64,000 nucleotides of DNA from an uncultured Flavobacteriales bacterium (GTDB lineage: Bacteria; Bacteroidota; Bacteroidia; Flavobacteriales_E; Vicingaceae): positions 82,474 to 146,473 of the forward strand of contig CALCHN010000027.1 of assembly GCA_937901255.1 (NCBI GenBank), given 5' to 3'. A program made the translations under genes and the position numbers. The notes below the pieces were generated by a model. It saw only the letters and a list, made by a program, of their open reading frames with translations. It was not told where the DNA came from and searched no databases. Shown in pieces: positions 16,382 through 25,061 of the stretch. How positions within the stretch are numbered: the stretch's first letter is position 1; each line of letters starts with the position of its first letter.

Positions 16382-17266
16382 ATGCAGCAATCGCAATTTA
16401 TAGAAAGTATTAAAAACCCTACCTTGTTGAGCCAAAATACCAATGAGCTTAAATTTGTGGTGGATGAATTTCCTTATTGCCAAACTGCTCATTTGATGTA
16501 TGCTGGCTTACTCAAAAAAAATGACGATATTTTATTTGAAGAATACCTTAAAAAAGCCGCTGTTTATTGTACCGACAGACAACATCTATTTTATCAGTTA
16601 CATGCTATTGTTGAGGAAAATATTGAAAAAAAATTAGAAGAAAAATCAACGAATAAAGAAGATAAGATTGAAGAAGAAGTAGCGTTGGTTGATGAAGTGG
16701 TTGAAGAAAAAGCAACAACGAAGCAAGTTGAAGAAGCAACACCAAAAGAACCTACAAAAATTGATGCTTTAGAGCAACAATTAAGAGCCGCAGCAATTAA
16801 TAGCTATATTTTACTGGAAACGGAAGAAGAAAAACAAAAATCGAGTTTTCCAGAACAACCAACAACTGAAAAAGAAGAAGCTAAAACTAATCAGCCTACT
16901 TTTGATGTGGATTCGCCCCATTCTTTTACTGAATGGTTATCGCATTTTAAAGGCGATGCTCCAGTTATTAATGATGCTAAAACCAACACATCTAACATCG
17001 ATAAATTTGATTTAATTAATAAGTTTATTCAAGAAGATCCTAAAATTCAACCTAAAAAGACCGAATTTTACTCCCCAATAAACATGGCAAGACTAAGTGT
17101 GGTAGATAATTCTGACATGGTAAGCGAGACGCTAGCCCTTATCCACGTTGATCAGGGACATTATCAGAAAGCAATAGAAATGTATGAAAAATTAAGTTTG
17201 AAATATCCAAAAAAAAGCAGTTATTTTGCAACCCAAATTAAAAATTTAAAACAAAAACAAAAATAA
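16382..17266 (+). CDS. Bacteroidota TPR-containing protein
   Basis: This 294-residue, soluble, acidic protein is of unknown function. The N-terminus (FIESIKNPTLL, then VDEFPYCQTAHLMYAGLL) is a pattern conserved at the start of a Bacteroidota-specific family found upstream of secG. A low-complexity Glu/Lys/Thr-rich linker spans about residues 75-165. The C-terminus carries one clear tetratricopeptide unit (SETLALIHVDQGHYQKAIEMYEKLSLKYP). The stop codon overlaps the secG start by one base (TAATG), so the two are translationally coupled. I infer a membrane-proximal scaffolding role from this coupling only. Confidence 0.75.
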   Translation: MQQSQFIESIKNPTLLSQNTNELKFVVDEFPYCQTAHLMYAGLLKKNDDILFEEYLKKAAVYCTDRQHLFYQLHAIVEENIEKKLEEKSTNKEDKIEEEVALVDEVVEEKATTKQVEEATPKEPTKIDALEQQLRAAAINSYILLETEEEKQKSSFPEQPTTEKEEAKTNQPTFDVDSPHSFTEWLSHFKGDAPVINDAKTNTSNIDKFDLINKFIQEDPKIQPKKTEFYSPINMARLSVVDNSDMVSETLALIHVDQGHYQKAIEMYEKLSLKYPKKSSYFATQIKNLKQKQK

Positions 17267-17610
17267 TGTTTACACTTATCACAGTATTAGTTATCATCAT
17301 CTGCTTCTTGCTTTTGTTGATTGTATTAATTCAAAACCCAAAAGGTGGTTTAGATTCAGCTTTTTCTGCCAATAACCAAATTATGGGTGTTAGAAAAACA
17401 ACTAACTTTTTAGAAAAAGCAACATGGACTTTAGGGATTGCTTTGGTAGTATTGAGTATTGCTTCATCTGCTGTTAACCCAACAAAAACGGTTACTGATG
17501 GCGAAGCTGGTGATTCAAAAATTCAAGAATTAATTGATGAGAAAGCTGCTCCTACAATGCCAAACATGAACAATGCACCTGTACCAGCTCAAGAAAATCA
17601 AGAAAAATAA
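17266..17610 (+). CDS. secG: Preprotein translocase subunit SecG
   Basis: This 114-residue protein has the SecG pattern: two membrane helices (about residues 3-22 and 53-70) linked by the conserved cytoplasmic loop (VLIQNPKGGLDSAF, NQIMGVRKTTNFLEKATW). SecG associates with SecYE and aids protein export. The C-terminal tail is extended and rich in Pro, Asn and Glu, as is common in Bacteroidota. It is coupled to the preceding TPR gene and followed by a clear terminator. Confidence 0.95.
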   Translation: MFTLITVLVIIICFLLLLIVLIQNPKGGLDSAFSANNQIMGVRKTTNFLEKATWTLGIALVVLSIASSAVNPTKTVTDGEAGDSKIQELIDEKAAPTMPNMNNAPVPAQENQEK

Positions 17611-17629
17611 TACCTAATTAACTTTCAAT

Positions 17630-17662
17630 AAAAGCAAGGGTTTAATTATCCTTGCTTTTTTT
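17630..17662 (+). terminator. Rho-independent terminator after secG
   Basis: AAAAGCAAGG (17630-17639) pairs perfectly with CCTTGCTTTT (17650-17659) around a 10-base loop and runs into a T tract. It ends the TPR-secG transcript. Confidence 0.9.
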
Positions 17663-17674
17663 ATGCCTTAAAAA

Positions 17675-18583
17675 ATGTTTCAACAATATAAATATCATTT
17701 TTGGCTACATGTAGTGGTACTCATTTTCGGGTTAACCGGAATTTTAGGCAAATTGATTTCTGCCAACTCGTATTTATTGGTTTGGTATAGAGTTTTAATT
17801 GGTGTGGCAGCTATTGCTATTTATTTTTTAATAAGCAAACACTCTTTTAAAATCAACAAAAAAATACTGAAACAAACCTTTATGGTGGGGTGTTTAATTG
17901 CCATACATTGGGTGGCTTTTTTTGAAGCAATAAAACAATCTACTGTTTCTATAGCATTAGTTTGCTTATCGAGCAGTACCTTATTTACTGCACTGATTGA
18001 ACCGCTTTATTTTAAAAGAAAAATTAAAGGATACGAGTTGTTTTTGGGCTTATTAATTATTGTTGGCTTAGTACTGATTTTCAATTTTGAATTTAGCTAT
18101 TTAACAGGAATTGTATTGGGTATTTTAGCGGCAGTATTTAGCTCTTGGTTTACGGTAATTAATGGTGTTTTAGTGAAAGAAACCAACTCCAAAACGCTTT
18201 CTTTTTATGAGTTATTAGGAGCTTTACTCATTTTATCGAGTTACTTAATTTTTACGAACCTCGGCAATATGGAAGCTTTTCTTATTCCGGTTTCAGATAT
18301 AAAATGGTTATTAATTTTAGGCATAATTTGTACTGCTTTTGCTTTTATTATGTCGGTAGAAGTAATGAAAAAAATTTCTCCGTTTACGGTAGTAATTTCT
18401 ATTAATTTAGAACCTATTTATTCTATTATAATTGCTGTAATACTTTGGCCGGAAAGTGAAATCATGTCAACAGGATTTTATGTAGGAATGTGCATTGTGC
18501 TTTCAGCTATCTTTTTAAATGCCTTCTTTAAATTTAGAGCTGATAAAAAGACCAAAAGTGTTATTGGGAAAGTAATTGAATAA
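17675..18583 (+). CDS. EamA/DMT-family transporter
   Basis: This 302-residue membrane protein has about ten hydrophobic helices arranged as two EamA halves, typical of the drug/metabolite transporter superfamily. The first half includes WYRVLIGVAAIAIYF, and the second has the conserved AFIMSVEVMKKISPFTVVISINLEPIYSIII segment. The substrate cannot be predicted. The last codons (SVIGKVIE and stop) lie in the first copy of a 30-bp sequence that is repeated twice downstream and also encodes the end of the facing LytTR gene. Confidence 0.88.
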   Translation: MFQQYKYHFWLHVVVLIFGLTGILGKLISANSYLLVWYRVLIGVAAIAIYFLISKHSFKINKKILKQTFMVGCLIAIHWVAFFEAIKQSTVSIALVCLSSSTLFTALIEPLYFKRKIKGYELFLGLLIIVGLVLIFNFEFSYLTGIVLGILAAVFSSWFTVINGVLVKETNSKTLSFYELLGALLILSSYLIFTNLGNMEAFLIPVSDIKWLLILGIICTAFAFIMSVEVMKKISPFTVVISINLEPIYSIIIAVILWPESEIMSTGFYVGMCIVLSAIFLNAFFKFRADKKTKSVIGKVIE

Positions 18584-18645
18584 ATTCTGTTAACAATTAA
18601 GTTTGGAGTTGGTTCAAATGTGAAAGTTAGATGAGTTTTTTTACT

Positions 18646-18710
18646 CTCCCCCTAACCCCCTCTCTTTAAAGAGAGGGGGAAAAGTTATCGCAAGAGAACT
18701 TGGGGGTGAG
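18646..18710 (+). repeat. Dispersed C-run element, copy 1
   Basis: This 65-bp element has a perfect CCCCCTCTCTTTAAAGAGAGGGGG palindrome core, followed by AAAAGTTATCGCAAGAGAAC and TTGGGGGTGAG. An identical copy is at 18867-18931 and an inverted, diverged copy is at 44858-44923. Confidence 0.8.
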
Positions 18711-18866
18711 TTGAATAAAACATTTACCCACACCTATTATCATAAATTAAGTTATTGGGAAAGTAATTGAATAAACTCTGTTACCAATTAAGTTATATTT
18801 TTAAAGTTGTTATGATTTAACTTTGGGCGTTCGTGCAAATGTGAAAGTTAGATGAGTTTTTTTACT

Positions 18867-18931
18867 CTCCCCCTAACCCCCTCTCTTTAAAGAGAGGGGG
18901 AAAAGTTATCGCAAGAGAACTTGGGGGTGAG
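18867..18931 (+). repeat. Dispersed C-run element, copy 2
   Basis: This is an identical copy of 18646-18710, carried along by the local tandem duplication. Confidence 0.8.
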
Positions 18932-18972
18932 TTGAATAAAACATTTACCCACACCTATTATCATAAATTAAG

Positions 18973-19725
18973 TTATTGGGAAAGTAATTGAATAAACTCT
19001 GCTTTTTTTCTTCGGGAGACTTCTAGCTTAGAGCCATCAGTCATTATAACATAACCACCATCTCCTCTAACATATTTTTTTACATGAAGTAAATTAATGT
19101 AATACGAGCGGTGAATTCTGTAAAATTTTTCATTAACCAACATTTCTTCATACTCACCAATTTGTTTTGACGTAACAAAGTGTTTGTCTTGACCAACCAC
19201 ATGCACATCGGTATAACTTCCTTCAGAATGAAATCGGATAATGTCTTTTATTTTAATAAAATTCAACCCTTCACCATCATGGATAACAATTTTTTGTTCT
19301 TGTCCGCTATCACCAGAAGATAAATTATTGAGTAGCGTTTTTAGTTTGTTATTGGTTAATTCTTGGTTCCTAATTTTTGATTTAAATCGGTTTATGGCAG
19401 CTTCTAACTCATCTGCATCAATGGGTTTTAATAAATAATCTAACGCACTATATTTAATGGCTTTTATAGCATAATGATCATAAGCGGTAGTAAAAATTAC
19501 ATCAAAATTGATATTTTCTAACTTCTCTAGTAAATCAAAACCATTTTCTCCTGGCATTTCAATGTCTAAAAACAACAAATCGGGTTGATGTTCTTCAATA
19601 GCCGAAATAGCTTCTTTTGCATTGGCTGCTTGAGCTTTAATTTCTATATCAAAGAACTCTTTTAAGATGGTAGCCAAATGCTCTCTTCCGCCTTTTTCGT
19701 CATCTACTATAATTGCTTTATACAT
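18973..19725 (-). CDS. LytTR-family response regulator
   Basis: This 250-residue protein has a receiver domain (residues 1-125) with the acidic pair Asp8/Asp9, phospho-acceptor Asp54 (LFLDIEMPG) and Lys at the end of the domain (YLLKPI). A LytTR DNA-binding domain follows at about 145-250 (IIRFHSEGSYTDVHV, FYRIHRSYYINL). It starts 11 bases after the stop of the upstream histidine kinase gene, its likely partner. Its final codons overlap the third copy of the local 30-bp repeat. Confidence 0.93.
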   Translation of the reverse strand: MYKAIIVDDEKGGREHLATILKEFFDIEIKAQAANAKEAISAIEEHQPDLLFLDIEMPGENGFDLLEKLENINFDVIFTTAYDHYAIKAIKYSALDYLLKPIDADELEAAINRFKSKIRNQELTNNKLKTLLNNLSSGDSGQEQKIVIHDGEGLNFIKIKDIIRFHSEGSYTDVHVVGQDKHFVTSKQIGEYEEMLVNEKFYRIHRSYYINLLHVKKYVRGDGGYVIMTDGSKLEVSRRKKAEFIQLLSQ

Positions 19726-19736
19726 ATTTTCACTAT

Positions 19737-21905
19737 TTAAATTGGCACATATAATTCCACCCGTGTTCCTGCCGGTTGGTTGTTTATTTTAAGGTCGTTT
19801 ATTTTTACAGAAAGTTGATTGCCATTAAGCGAGTTTAACAGCTCTACTCGTTCTTTAGTAATGTTCATCCCAAAAGAAGGTGAAGTAGTATTTTGCTTAA
19901 GTTTAATAGCATTTTCACGTCCAATTCCGTTATCTTCAACTACACATTTTAACAAATGTTCATTTTCCGGTAAAAACTGTATTCTAATTATTCCATTTCC
20001 CTCTTTATGCGATATTCCGTGCCAAATGGCATTTTCAACATAAGGCTGAATTAGCATTGATGGTATTTGTTCGTATTGCGTATCTATGGTTTCATCCACC
20101 AAAATTTCATACGAAAACTTGTTGTTTAATCGCAGTTGTTCTAACTCCAAATATAAGGTAAGTGTTTCTATTTCGTCTTTTAAAGAAATTCGCTGACGTT
20201 TAGTATTGGCTAGGGTAGCTCGCATCAGTTTAGCAAATTTGCTTAGGTAAATGGAAGCATCTTTACTTTCGTTTTTAGAAATAAAATTTTGGATAGAATT
20301 AAGCGTATTAAAAATAAAGTGCGGATTCATTTGCGAGCGAAGTGCTTGTAATTCTGATGCTAATGCTCTTTGTTTTTGTTCTTCAATTTGTTTGTTTTTT
20401 AGTTGATTTTGCTTTTGGATTAAAAAGTAGATTAAAAATCCGATAATAATTACAGCAAAAACAAGGGTTAATAAAAACCATGCTGACAAATAAAATGGAG
20501 GTTGAATGGTAAATGAAATAACTGAAGGCATGGTACTCCAAATTCCAGAATCGTTCATGGCAAAAACTTTAAATGTATAGCTGCCAGGAGTTAATGAGGT
20601 GTAATAAATTGAGGTATTTACGGTATAAATCCATTCTTTATCAAAGCCTTCTAACATGTATTTATATTGAATACCAGATGGACTATTGCTTATTCCACTA
20701 ATATTAAATTCTATCGCATTGTTTTCGTGGCTCAACTCATAATGACTTAATGTGGCGGTGTCTTTACCGTTAATTTTCACACTATTTATAAAAACCGATG
20801 GAGGCAAAGAATCTTGTCTAACTCTATCTGTTCTAATGGTTTTAGAGTTGATTGGTTTTTCTGTTTGTTGGTCAACAGGTAAATTTTTTAAAATAAATTT
20901 GCTTTGTACTTTTTCGTTTTCAATTTCTGTAGATGAAAAAATAGCCGGAGAACTGTAGGTTATAGTGGAGTTAACATCTATGTTTTCTAGTTCATTTTCA
21001 AGTTTAAAAACACCATTGCCGGAAGTGCCGAACCATAAGTTGCCTTTAGCATCTTCAGCCACAGAAATAACGGTTTGATTTCCTAAATATCGTGTAATAT
21101 TACTTTCTTTCAAACTTCCATCGGCATAAGAAATGATGCCACCACTATTTAGTGCAAACCAAATTTTGCCTTGCGAATCTTGAAAAATAAATTCTACATT
21201 TTTTTCTACAAAAATTCTATTCAAGAAAGTAGCATTGTTAAACCTTATTACTTCGTGCTGTTTAGAAAACAAGTAGGTTTTATCTTGTAGTTGAACAATG
21301 TTTGTCCTAGAGTTTCCTGCTGCTTCTGCTAATGGAATAGTATAGCTATTGGAATTGGTATTAACAAAAAGTTCGTTTTTAGAAGTGTTTTGGTTGTTTC
21401 CAGAAATTAATTTGCCATTAAACTTTACAACAAAATAGGGGTAAGGATTTAATTTTAAGTTGGAAATGGTTTCGGTTTTTAAGTCAATTTGAATTAAAGC
21501 ACTACCAACAATAGTACTTATATAAAAAGCAGAATCGGCAAAAATTACAGAGTTAATAATTTTGTTTTCCACTCGTTTTTGAACCAATTTATTAAAAGGA
21601 AAAGGAACAAGTTGATTGTTTTTTATTTCAAAAATTTCTCCATAAATACTCCAAACGTAAAGGTTGTTAGGGGTTTTTATAAATTTAGAAAGGTTTTCTT
21701 CAGTAATAATTTTAGATAGGTTATTGTTTTTTATTTCAAAAACACCTTCGCTGCTAATAAACAGCATTTTATTTTTATGTTCAACAATGTCGTTAAATTG
21801 CAGGTAAGGAGAAGTGGAAGACTTGTAATTAGTAAAAGAAGGATTTTGAGCGAAAAGAACTTCACTAAAAATAACGAATTGTATGATGATTATTAATCTT
21901 AACAA
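19737..21905 (-). CDS. Propeller-sensor histidine kinase (LytS/YpdA type)
   Basis: This 722-residue sensor has a signal peptide (to about residue 19, VLFAQ). A periplasmic propeller region follows with two-component-regulator-propeller strands (IFQDSQGKIWFALNSGGI, VAEDAKGNLWFGTSGNGVF). Next come a Y_Y_Y domain (IQYKYMLEGFDKEWIYT), one membrane helix near 475-495 and a short coiled coil. The cytoplasmic His_kinase domain has phospho-acceptor His529 in SQMNPHFIFNTLNSIQNF, and an HATPase domain carries YVENAIWHG and DNGIG. The ligand is unknown. It is operonic with the LytTR regulator. Confidence 0.93.
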   Translation of the reverse strand: MLRLIIIIQFVIFSEVLFAQNPSFTNYKSSTSPYLQFNDIVEHKNKMLFISSEGVFEIKNNNLSKIITEENLSKFIKTPNNLYVWSIYGEIFEIKNNQLVPFPFNKLVQKRVENKIINSVIFADSAFYISTIVGSALIQIDLKTETISNLKLNPYPYFVVKFNGKLISGNNQNTSKNELFVNTNSNSYTIPLAEAAGNSRTNIVQLQDKTYLFSKQHEVIRFNNATFLNRIFVEKNVEFIFQDSQGKIWFALNSGGIISYADGSLKESNITRYLGNQTVISVAEDAKGNLWFGTSGNGVFKLENELENIDVNSTITYSSPAIFSSTEIENEKVQSKFILKNLPVDQQTEKPINSKTIRTDRVRQDSLPPSVFINSVKINGKDTATLSHYELSHENNAIEFNISGISNSPSGIQYKYMLEGFDKEWIYTVNTSIYYTSLTPGSYTFKVFAMNDSGIWSTMPSVISFTIQPPFYLSAWFLLTLVFAVIIIGFLIYFLIQKQNQLKNKQIEEQKQRALASELQALRSQMNPHFIFNTLNSIQNFISKNESKDASIYLSKFAKLMRATLANTKRQRISLKDEIETLTLYLELEQLRLNNKFSYEILVDETIDTQYEQIPSMLIQPYVENAIWHGISHKEGNGIIRIQFLPENEHLLKCVVEDNGIGRENAIKLKQNTTSPSFGMNITKERVELLNSLNGNQLSVKINDLKINNQPAGTRVELYVPI

Positions 21906-22014
21906 AGCTCCAAAATTTTTGATGAAAAGTAGTGATTTTTTGTTTTACAATCAACAACTAATATGGTTTTGGTCGTTTTTAATATATAAACGGTAGGGTT
22001 TAGTATATAAAAGG

Positions 22015-23307
22015 TTATTTGTTAAACAAGAAAACCAAGTCTAATACTGGTGATGAATGAGTATAGGAAAACAATACACTTTTAGATGAAAAATCATAAG
22101 CTGTTATGGTGTTTCCGTCAACCACATAAAGTTCGTTAGAGAAAGCATCATATTTAATTTTATTAGCATTAACTCCATTTAAATAAGGTAATGTTGAATG
22201 CGAATTAGCATTAACTAACACTAAATTTCCGTTTTGAGCAATTAAATAAACTCCTGTACTAATTTCTTCTGCATCTAAAATTGTTCCTACTGAGAGGTTA
22301 AAAGGAGTGCTTTTTGTATTAAGTTGAGCATCATAAATTTGTATTTTACCATCATTGGTATTGTAATCATTGGCTAATAATACTGCTTTGTTTGGTGCAA
22401 AAGCAAAAATTTCAACCACATCCTCTGTTAGTTGTAACTGATGAACAAACCCTCCAGAGTTGGTCCAATAGCTTGTAATATATCTGGTATTGTTTCCTAT
22501 GGCTTTTTCTTCAGAAATGAAAACATTATCGTGAACTAAACCATTTTCGGGGAAATAGCTTGTTTGAACATTTGAAAAGTAAGTAGGACTTCCATTAGAA
22601 TTGTAGGCTCTGATTTCACCGTTTCTTATACCTACGTACAATTCTTTATCGTGAAAAAACACATTGGTATAATAAGGAACCGATGAATTTGCATTATTAA
22701 TGCTCCACGCTTGGTTTCCAGTAGCTACATCGTAAGCCATAATTTTTCCATTATATTCTCCAACAGTTATTAATTGTTGACCATAAGAGTTGGCGGCTCC
22801 ACCTAAAAAATCGGAGTTTACCGTTTTAAATAAGTTAGCACTATTCCCATTTAGCTCGTAAATAGAAGTTGAGCTTCCTGAGTTATCGTAAAAAAATATG
22901 CCTGTTCTCGTTCTTGGGATTTCGCCATAAGAAATATTAATGTATTTACTGGTTGTATTGTTGCCATCACTTGCTTGGATGCTAAAGTAATATTGCCCCG
23001 ATGGCATGTGTAAATCATTAAAAAAATAAGGGTCGTTAAAAGAAAAAGTTTTGTCGTTTGGAGTATGAGTAATGGTAGGTAAAACAGGAATGTCGTTACT
23101 ATTTCTTAAGGAAATTGAAACGCTTTTAATAGTGTTGTTGTCACTAACCGAGCCAGTTATAAAAACAGTGTCGTTACCATTTATTTGCTGATTATTATAA
23201 GGGGAAGAAATAGAAATTCTAGGAACTTGTTCATCCGTAATTTTTTCGCAAGAACTCAAAAAAATTAAGAAACTTAACAATAATAATATGGCTATTCTAT
23301 TCATCAT
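22015..23307 (-). CDS. Lipoprotein with Ig-like and PQQ-type propeller domains
   Basis: This roughly 430-residue lipoprotein has a signal ending in the lipobox LSSC. A Bacteroidota Ig-like domain (ISISSPYNNQQINGNDTVFITG) comes first, then a propeller of PQQ-like strands (ATGNQAWSINN, KELYVGIRNGEIRAYNSNG). I chose an internal ATG at 23307 because it places a normal signal peptide at the N-terminus; an upstream ATG at 23343 is in frame. The function is unknown. A terminator lies between it and the next upstream gene, so it is a separate unit. Confidence 0.65.
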   Translation of the reverse strand: MMNRIAILLLLSFLIFLSSCEKITDEQVPRISISSPYNNQQINGNDTVFITGSVSDNNTIKSVSISLRNSNDIPVLPTITHTPNDKTFSFNDPYFFNDLHMPSGQYYFSIQASDGNNTTSKYINISYGEIPRTRTGIFFYDNSGSSTSIYELNGNSANLFKTVNSDFLGGAANSYGQQLITVGEYNGKIMAYDVATGNQAWSINNANSSVPYYTNVFFHDKELYVGIRNGEIRAYNSNGSPTYFSNVQTSYFPENGLVHDNVFISEEKAIGNNTRYITSYWTNSGGFVHQLQLTEDVVEIFAFAPNKAVLLANDYNTNDGKIQIYDAQLNTKSTPFNLSVGTILDAEEISTGVYLIAQNGNLVLVNANSHSTLPYLNGVNANKIKYDAFSNELYVVDGNTITAYDFSSKSVLFSYTHSSPVLDLVFLFNK

Positions 23308-23342
23308 AATCAGAGTAAAATTAATGCTTTTTATTATAAACA

Positions 23343-23374
23343 AAAAAGCAAGTGCTAAAAAACACTTGCTTTTT
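23343..23374 (-). terminator. Rho-independent terminator of the envelope operon
   Basis: AAAAAGCAAGTG (23343-23354) pairs perfectly with CACTTGCTTTTT (23363-23374) around an 8-base loop. On the minus strand the stem is followed by a T-rich tail. It ends the operon 28446-23400 just past its last gene. Confidence 0.85.
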
Positions 23375-23399
23375 GAATTTTTGTAATAGGTGGTAAAAT

Positions 23400-24044
23400 T
23401 TATTTACTACCTCCTATTCTAATTCCAATCTTTAATGCAAGTCTTAAATCCACAGGAATTTCATTTCCGATGTATGGAGTATAATCACTTTCATTAAATT
23501 GTTCATCAGATAAATCTTCAGCAAAAGAATCGCTATATTTAACATTGTTCACTAAAAATTTTCCAACTCCAAAGGTAGCTTCTAAAAATAAAGCACCTTT
23601 AGTTTGCCATTTGTAGCCTGCTAATGCACCTAAGCCAAATGCAGAAGTTGAAACATCTGTTTTTCCTATAATTATAGTATTGGCGTCATTAGGATCTTGA
23701 ACAGCATAAGCATTATCTTTTGCATTGGAGCTTCTGTACTTACCGTAAACACCAATATAGATTCCATCGTTTCCTTTGTTGGGAGTTGCATAAAATTTAT
23801 ACTCAGGTACGATGTTCATTTCTGAATATTTTTCTACATCTCCATAAAGTGATTTGCCATCTGCAAACATATTATCTGATGCAAAATTGATGTTTACACC
23901 TATGGAGTTATTACTGTTCATTAGGTAATCGTATCCAATTCCATATCTAGAAAAAGCAAAACCTAAAACATCAGTACTTATGTCATGCTGTGCTTTAAGT
24001 CCTAATCCTGAGAACAATAAAGCTACTAATATTAATTTTTTCAT
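23400..24044 (-). CDS. Predicted outer-membrane beta-barrel protein
   Basis: The 214-residue product has a signal peptide (MKKLILVALLFSGLGLKAQ) followed by alternating amphipathic strands (YGIGYDYLMNSNNSIGVNINF, GIYIGVYGKYRSS, ALGALAGYKW, LRLALKIGIRIGG). This pattern fits a small outer-membrane barrel of the DUF3575 type. It is the last gene of a six-gene minus-strand operon of exported proteins and is followed by a strong terminator. It could anchor the operon products at the outer membrane; this is an inference from context. Confidence 0.65.
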   Translation of the reverse strand: MKKLILVALLFSGLGLKAQHDISTDVLGFAFSRYGIGYDYLMNSNNSIGVNINFASDNMFADGKSLYGDVEKYSEMNIVPEYKFYATPNKGNDGIYIGVYGKYRSSNAKDNAYAVQDPNDANTIIIGKTDVSTSAFGLGALAGYKWQTKGALFLEATFGVGKFLVNNVKYSDSFAEDLSDEQFNESDYTPYIGNEIPVDLRLALKIGIRIGGSK

Positions 24045-24071
24045 CTGTATATAGTTTAGTTAATTGTTTAA

Positions 24072-25028
24072 TTACCAAAGAGATTTATAGATAACGGTAT
24101 CTGGTTGACCATTTCCGTAGGCTACTCCTATGTCTCTAATTGCCTGAATCATTTCGCTTTTTTGTTCTTGGTCTTTTAAGATATATTTCCATTCTCTTGC
24201 ATCAAGTTCTTTAACTCTAGCTTCAATTTTACTCATTAACGCTTTTACTTGACTAAAACAAGCTGTTTGAGGTTCGATAGTAGCTAAAATTGCTCCTGCT
24301 TTTTCTGCTGCTTCAATATCTTGAGCAGCATTCCAAATAGTTTGAGCTTCTTGTAATTTCAATTTACAATCTCTTTCAATTTTCTTTAAATAAATTGGTT
24401 CTACAGCTTTCATACTTTTTTCAAAGCATTCATCACAAGCATCTGGAACGCTACTTAATAAGAAAATAGCTTCCTCAAATTGATTTTGAGCTTCTAAGTT
24501 TTTAGCTTTTTTAATGATTAAATCACAGTTGTTGTTGTAATAATCAATGATTTTAGCTTTACCTTCTTTAATAAATGCTTGAACTTCTGGATGGGCAGGT
24601 TTAATCATTTTAATACCAGACATATATGCCTTAGTTTCATTTACACCTGTTCCTTTAACAGTTATCGTTTTACTTGCAAAAGCAGTTCCTTCAAAACCAT
24701 CACCAATATAAAGAGTTACGTCTAGGGTATAGGCATGCATAGTTGGTGGACCAGGAAGTATGTCTTTTGAAGCAACAGTGATGTTGGCAGAAATAACAAA
24801 TCTGGAGTTGAATGGACTAGCTGAAATACCATTTTTGGTAATTACTTCTTTTAATTTATTAGTAAGCATGTTTTTTGCACTACTTGGCATTCCTTCAATT
24901 TGCTCAGGAACCCAAGCAGTAAGCATTAATCTGCTCATTTCTGAATCTGTTGCTTTTGATTGAGCAAAAGCATTACTACTGATGAATAACATGGTTATTG
25001 ACATCAATAAAAAGTTTAATTTTTTCAT
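24072..25028 (-). CDS. Exported protein of an uncharacterised envelope operon
   Basis: The 318-residue protein starts with a signal peptide ending SNAFAQ. The first part (about 25-150) has alternating strands (FVISANITVASKDI, YTLDVTLYIGDG, SKTITVKGTGV) and resembles the conserved core of periplasmic lipoprotein-like assembly proteins. The second half is helical, with a TPR-like helix pair (NLEAQNQFEEAIFLLSSVP) and four cysteines (CDEC, DCK, ACF). I do not recognise the family with certainty. It is spaced 27-33 bases from its neighbours, consistent with one transcript. Confidence 0.55.
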   Translation of the reverse strand: MKKLNFLLMSITMLFISSNAFAQSKATDSEMSRLMLTAWVPEQIEGMPSSAKNMLTNKLKEVITKNGISASPFNSRFVISANITVASKDILPGPPTMHAYTLDVTLYIGDGFEGTAFASKTITVKGTGVNETKAYMSGIKMIKPAHPEVQAFIKEGKAKIIDYYNNNCDLIIKKAKNLEAQNQFEEAIFLLSSVPDACDECFEKSMKAVEPIYLKKIERDCKLKLQEAQTIWNAAQDIEAAEKAGAILATIEPQTACFSQVKALMSKIEARVKELDAREWKYILKDQEQKSEMIQAIRDIGVAYGNGQPDTVIYKSLW

Positions 25029-25061
25029 AAGTAAAAATTTATAGTTTAATTGGTATATTTA

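Larger units (their letters stand above)
18560..19001. repeat. Tandem duplication spanning two convergent gene ends
   Basis: A 30-bp sequence starting GTTATTGGGAAAGTAATTGA occurs at 18560-18589 (one mismatch), 18751-18780 and 18972-19001. Between copies, 166 bp are repeated without visible change at 18615-18780 and 18836-19001. The second unit differs by about 30 extra bases near 18800. The first 30-bp copy encodes the EamA C-terminus on the plus strand and the last encodes the LytTR regulator C-terminus on the minus strand. Confidence 0.9.

Noticed and set aside
16258..16443. 61-residue minus-strand ORF
   Set aside because: It runs through the right arm of the MITE-like element and antisense to the start of the TPR gene, with no protein-like features.
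18560..19001. CRISPR array
   Set aside because: Three 30-bp repeats with 160-190 bp between them, but the intervening sequence is itself repeated and no cas genes are present. It is a tandem duplication.
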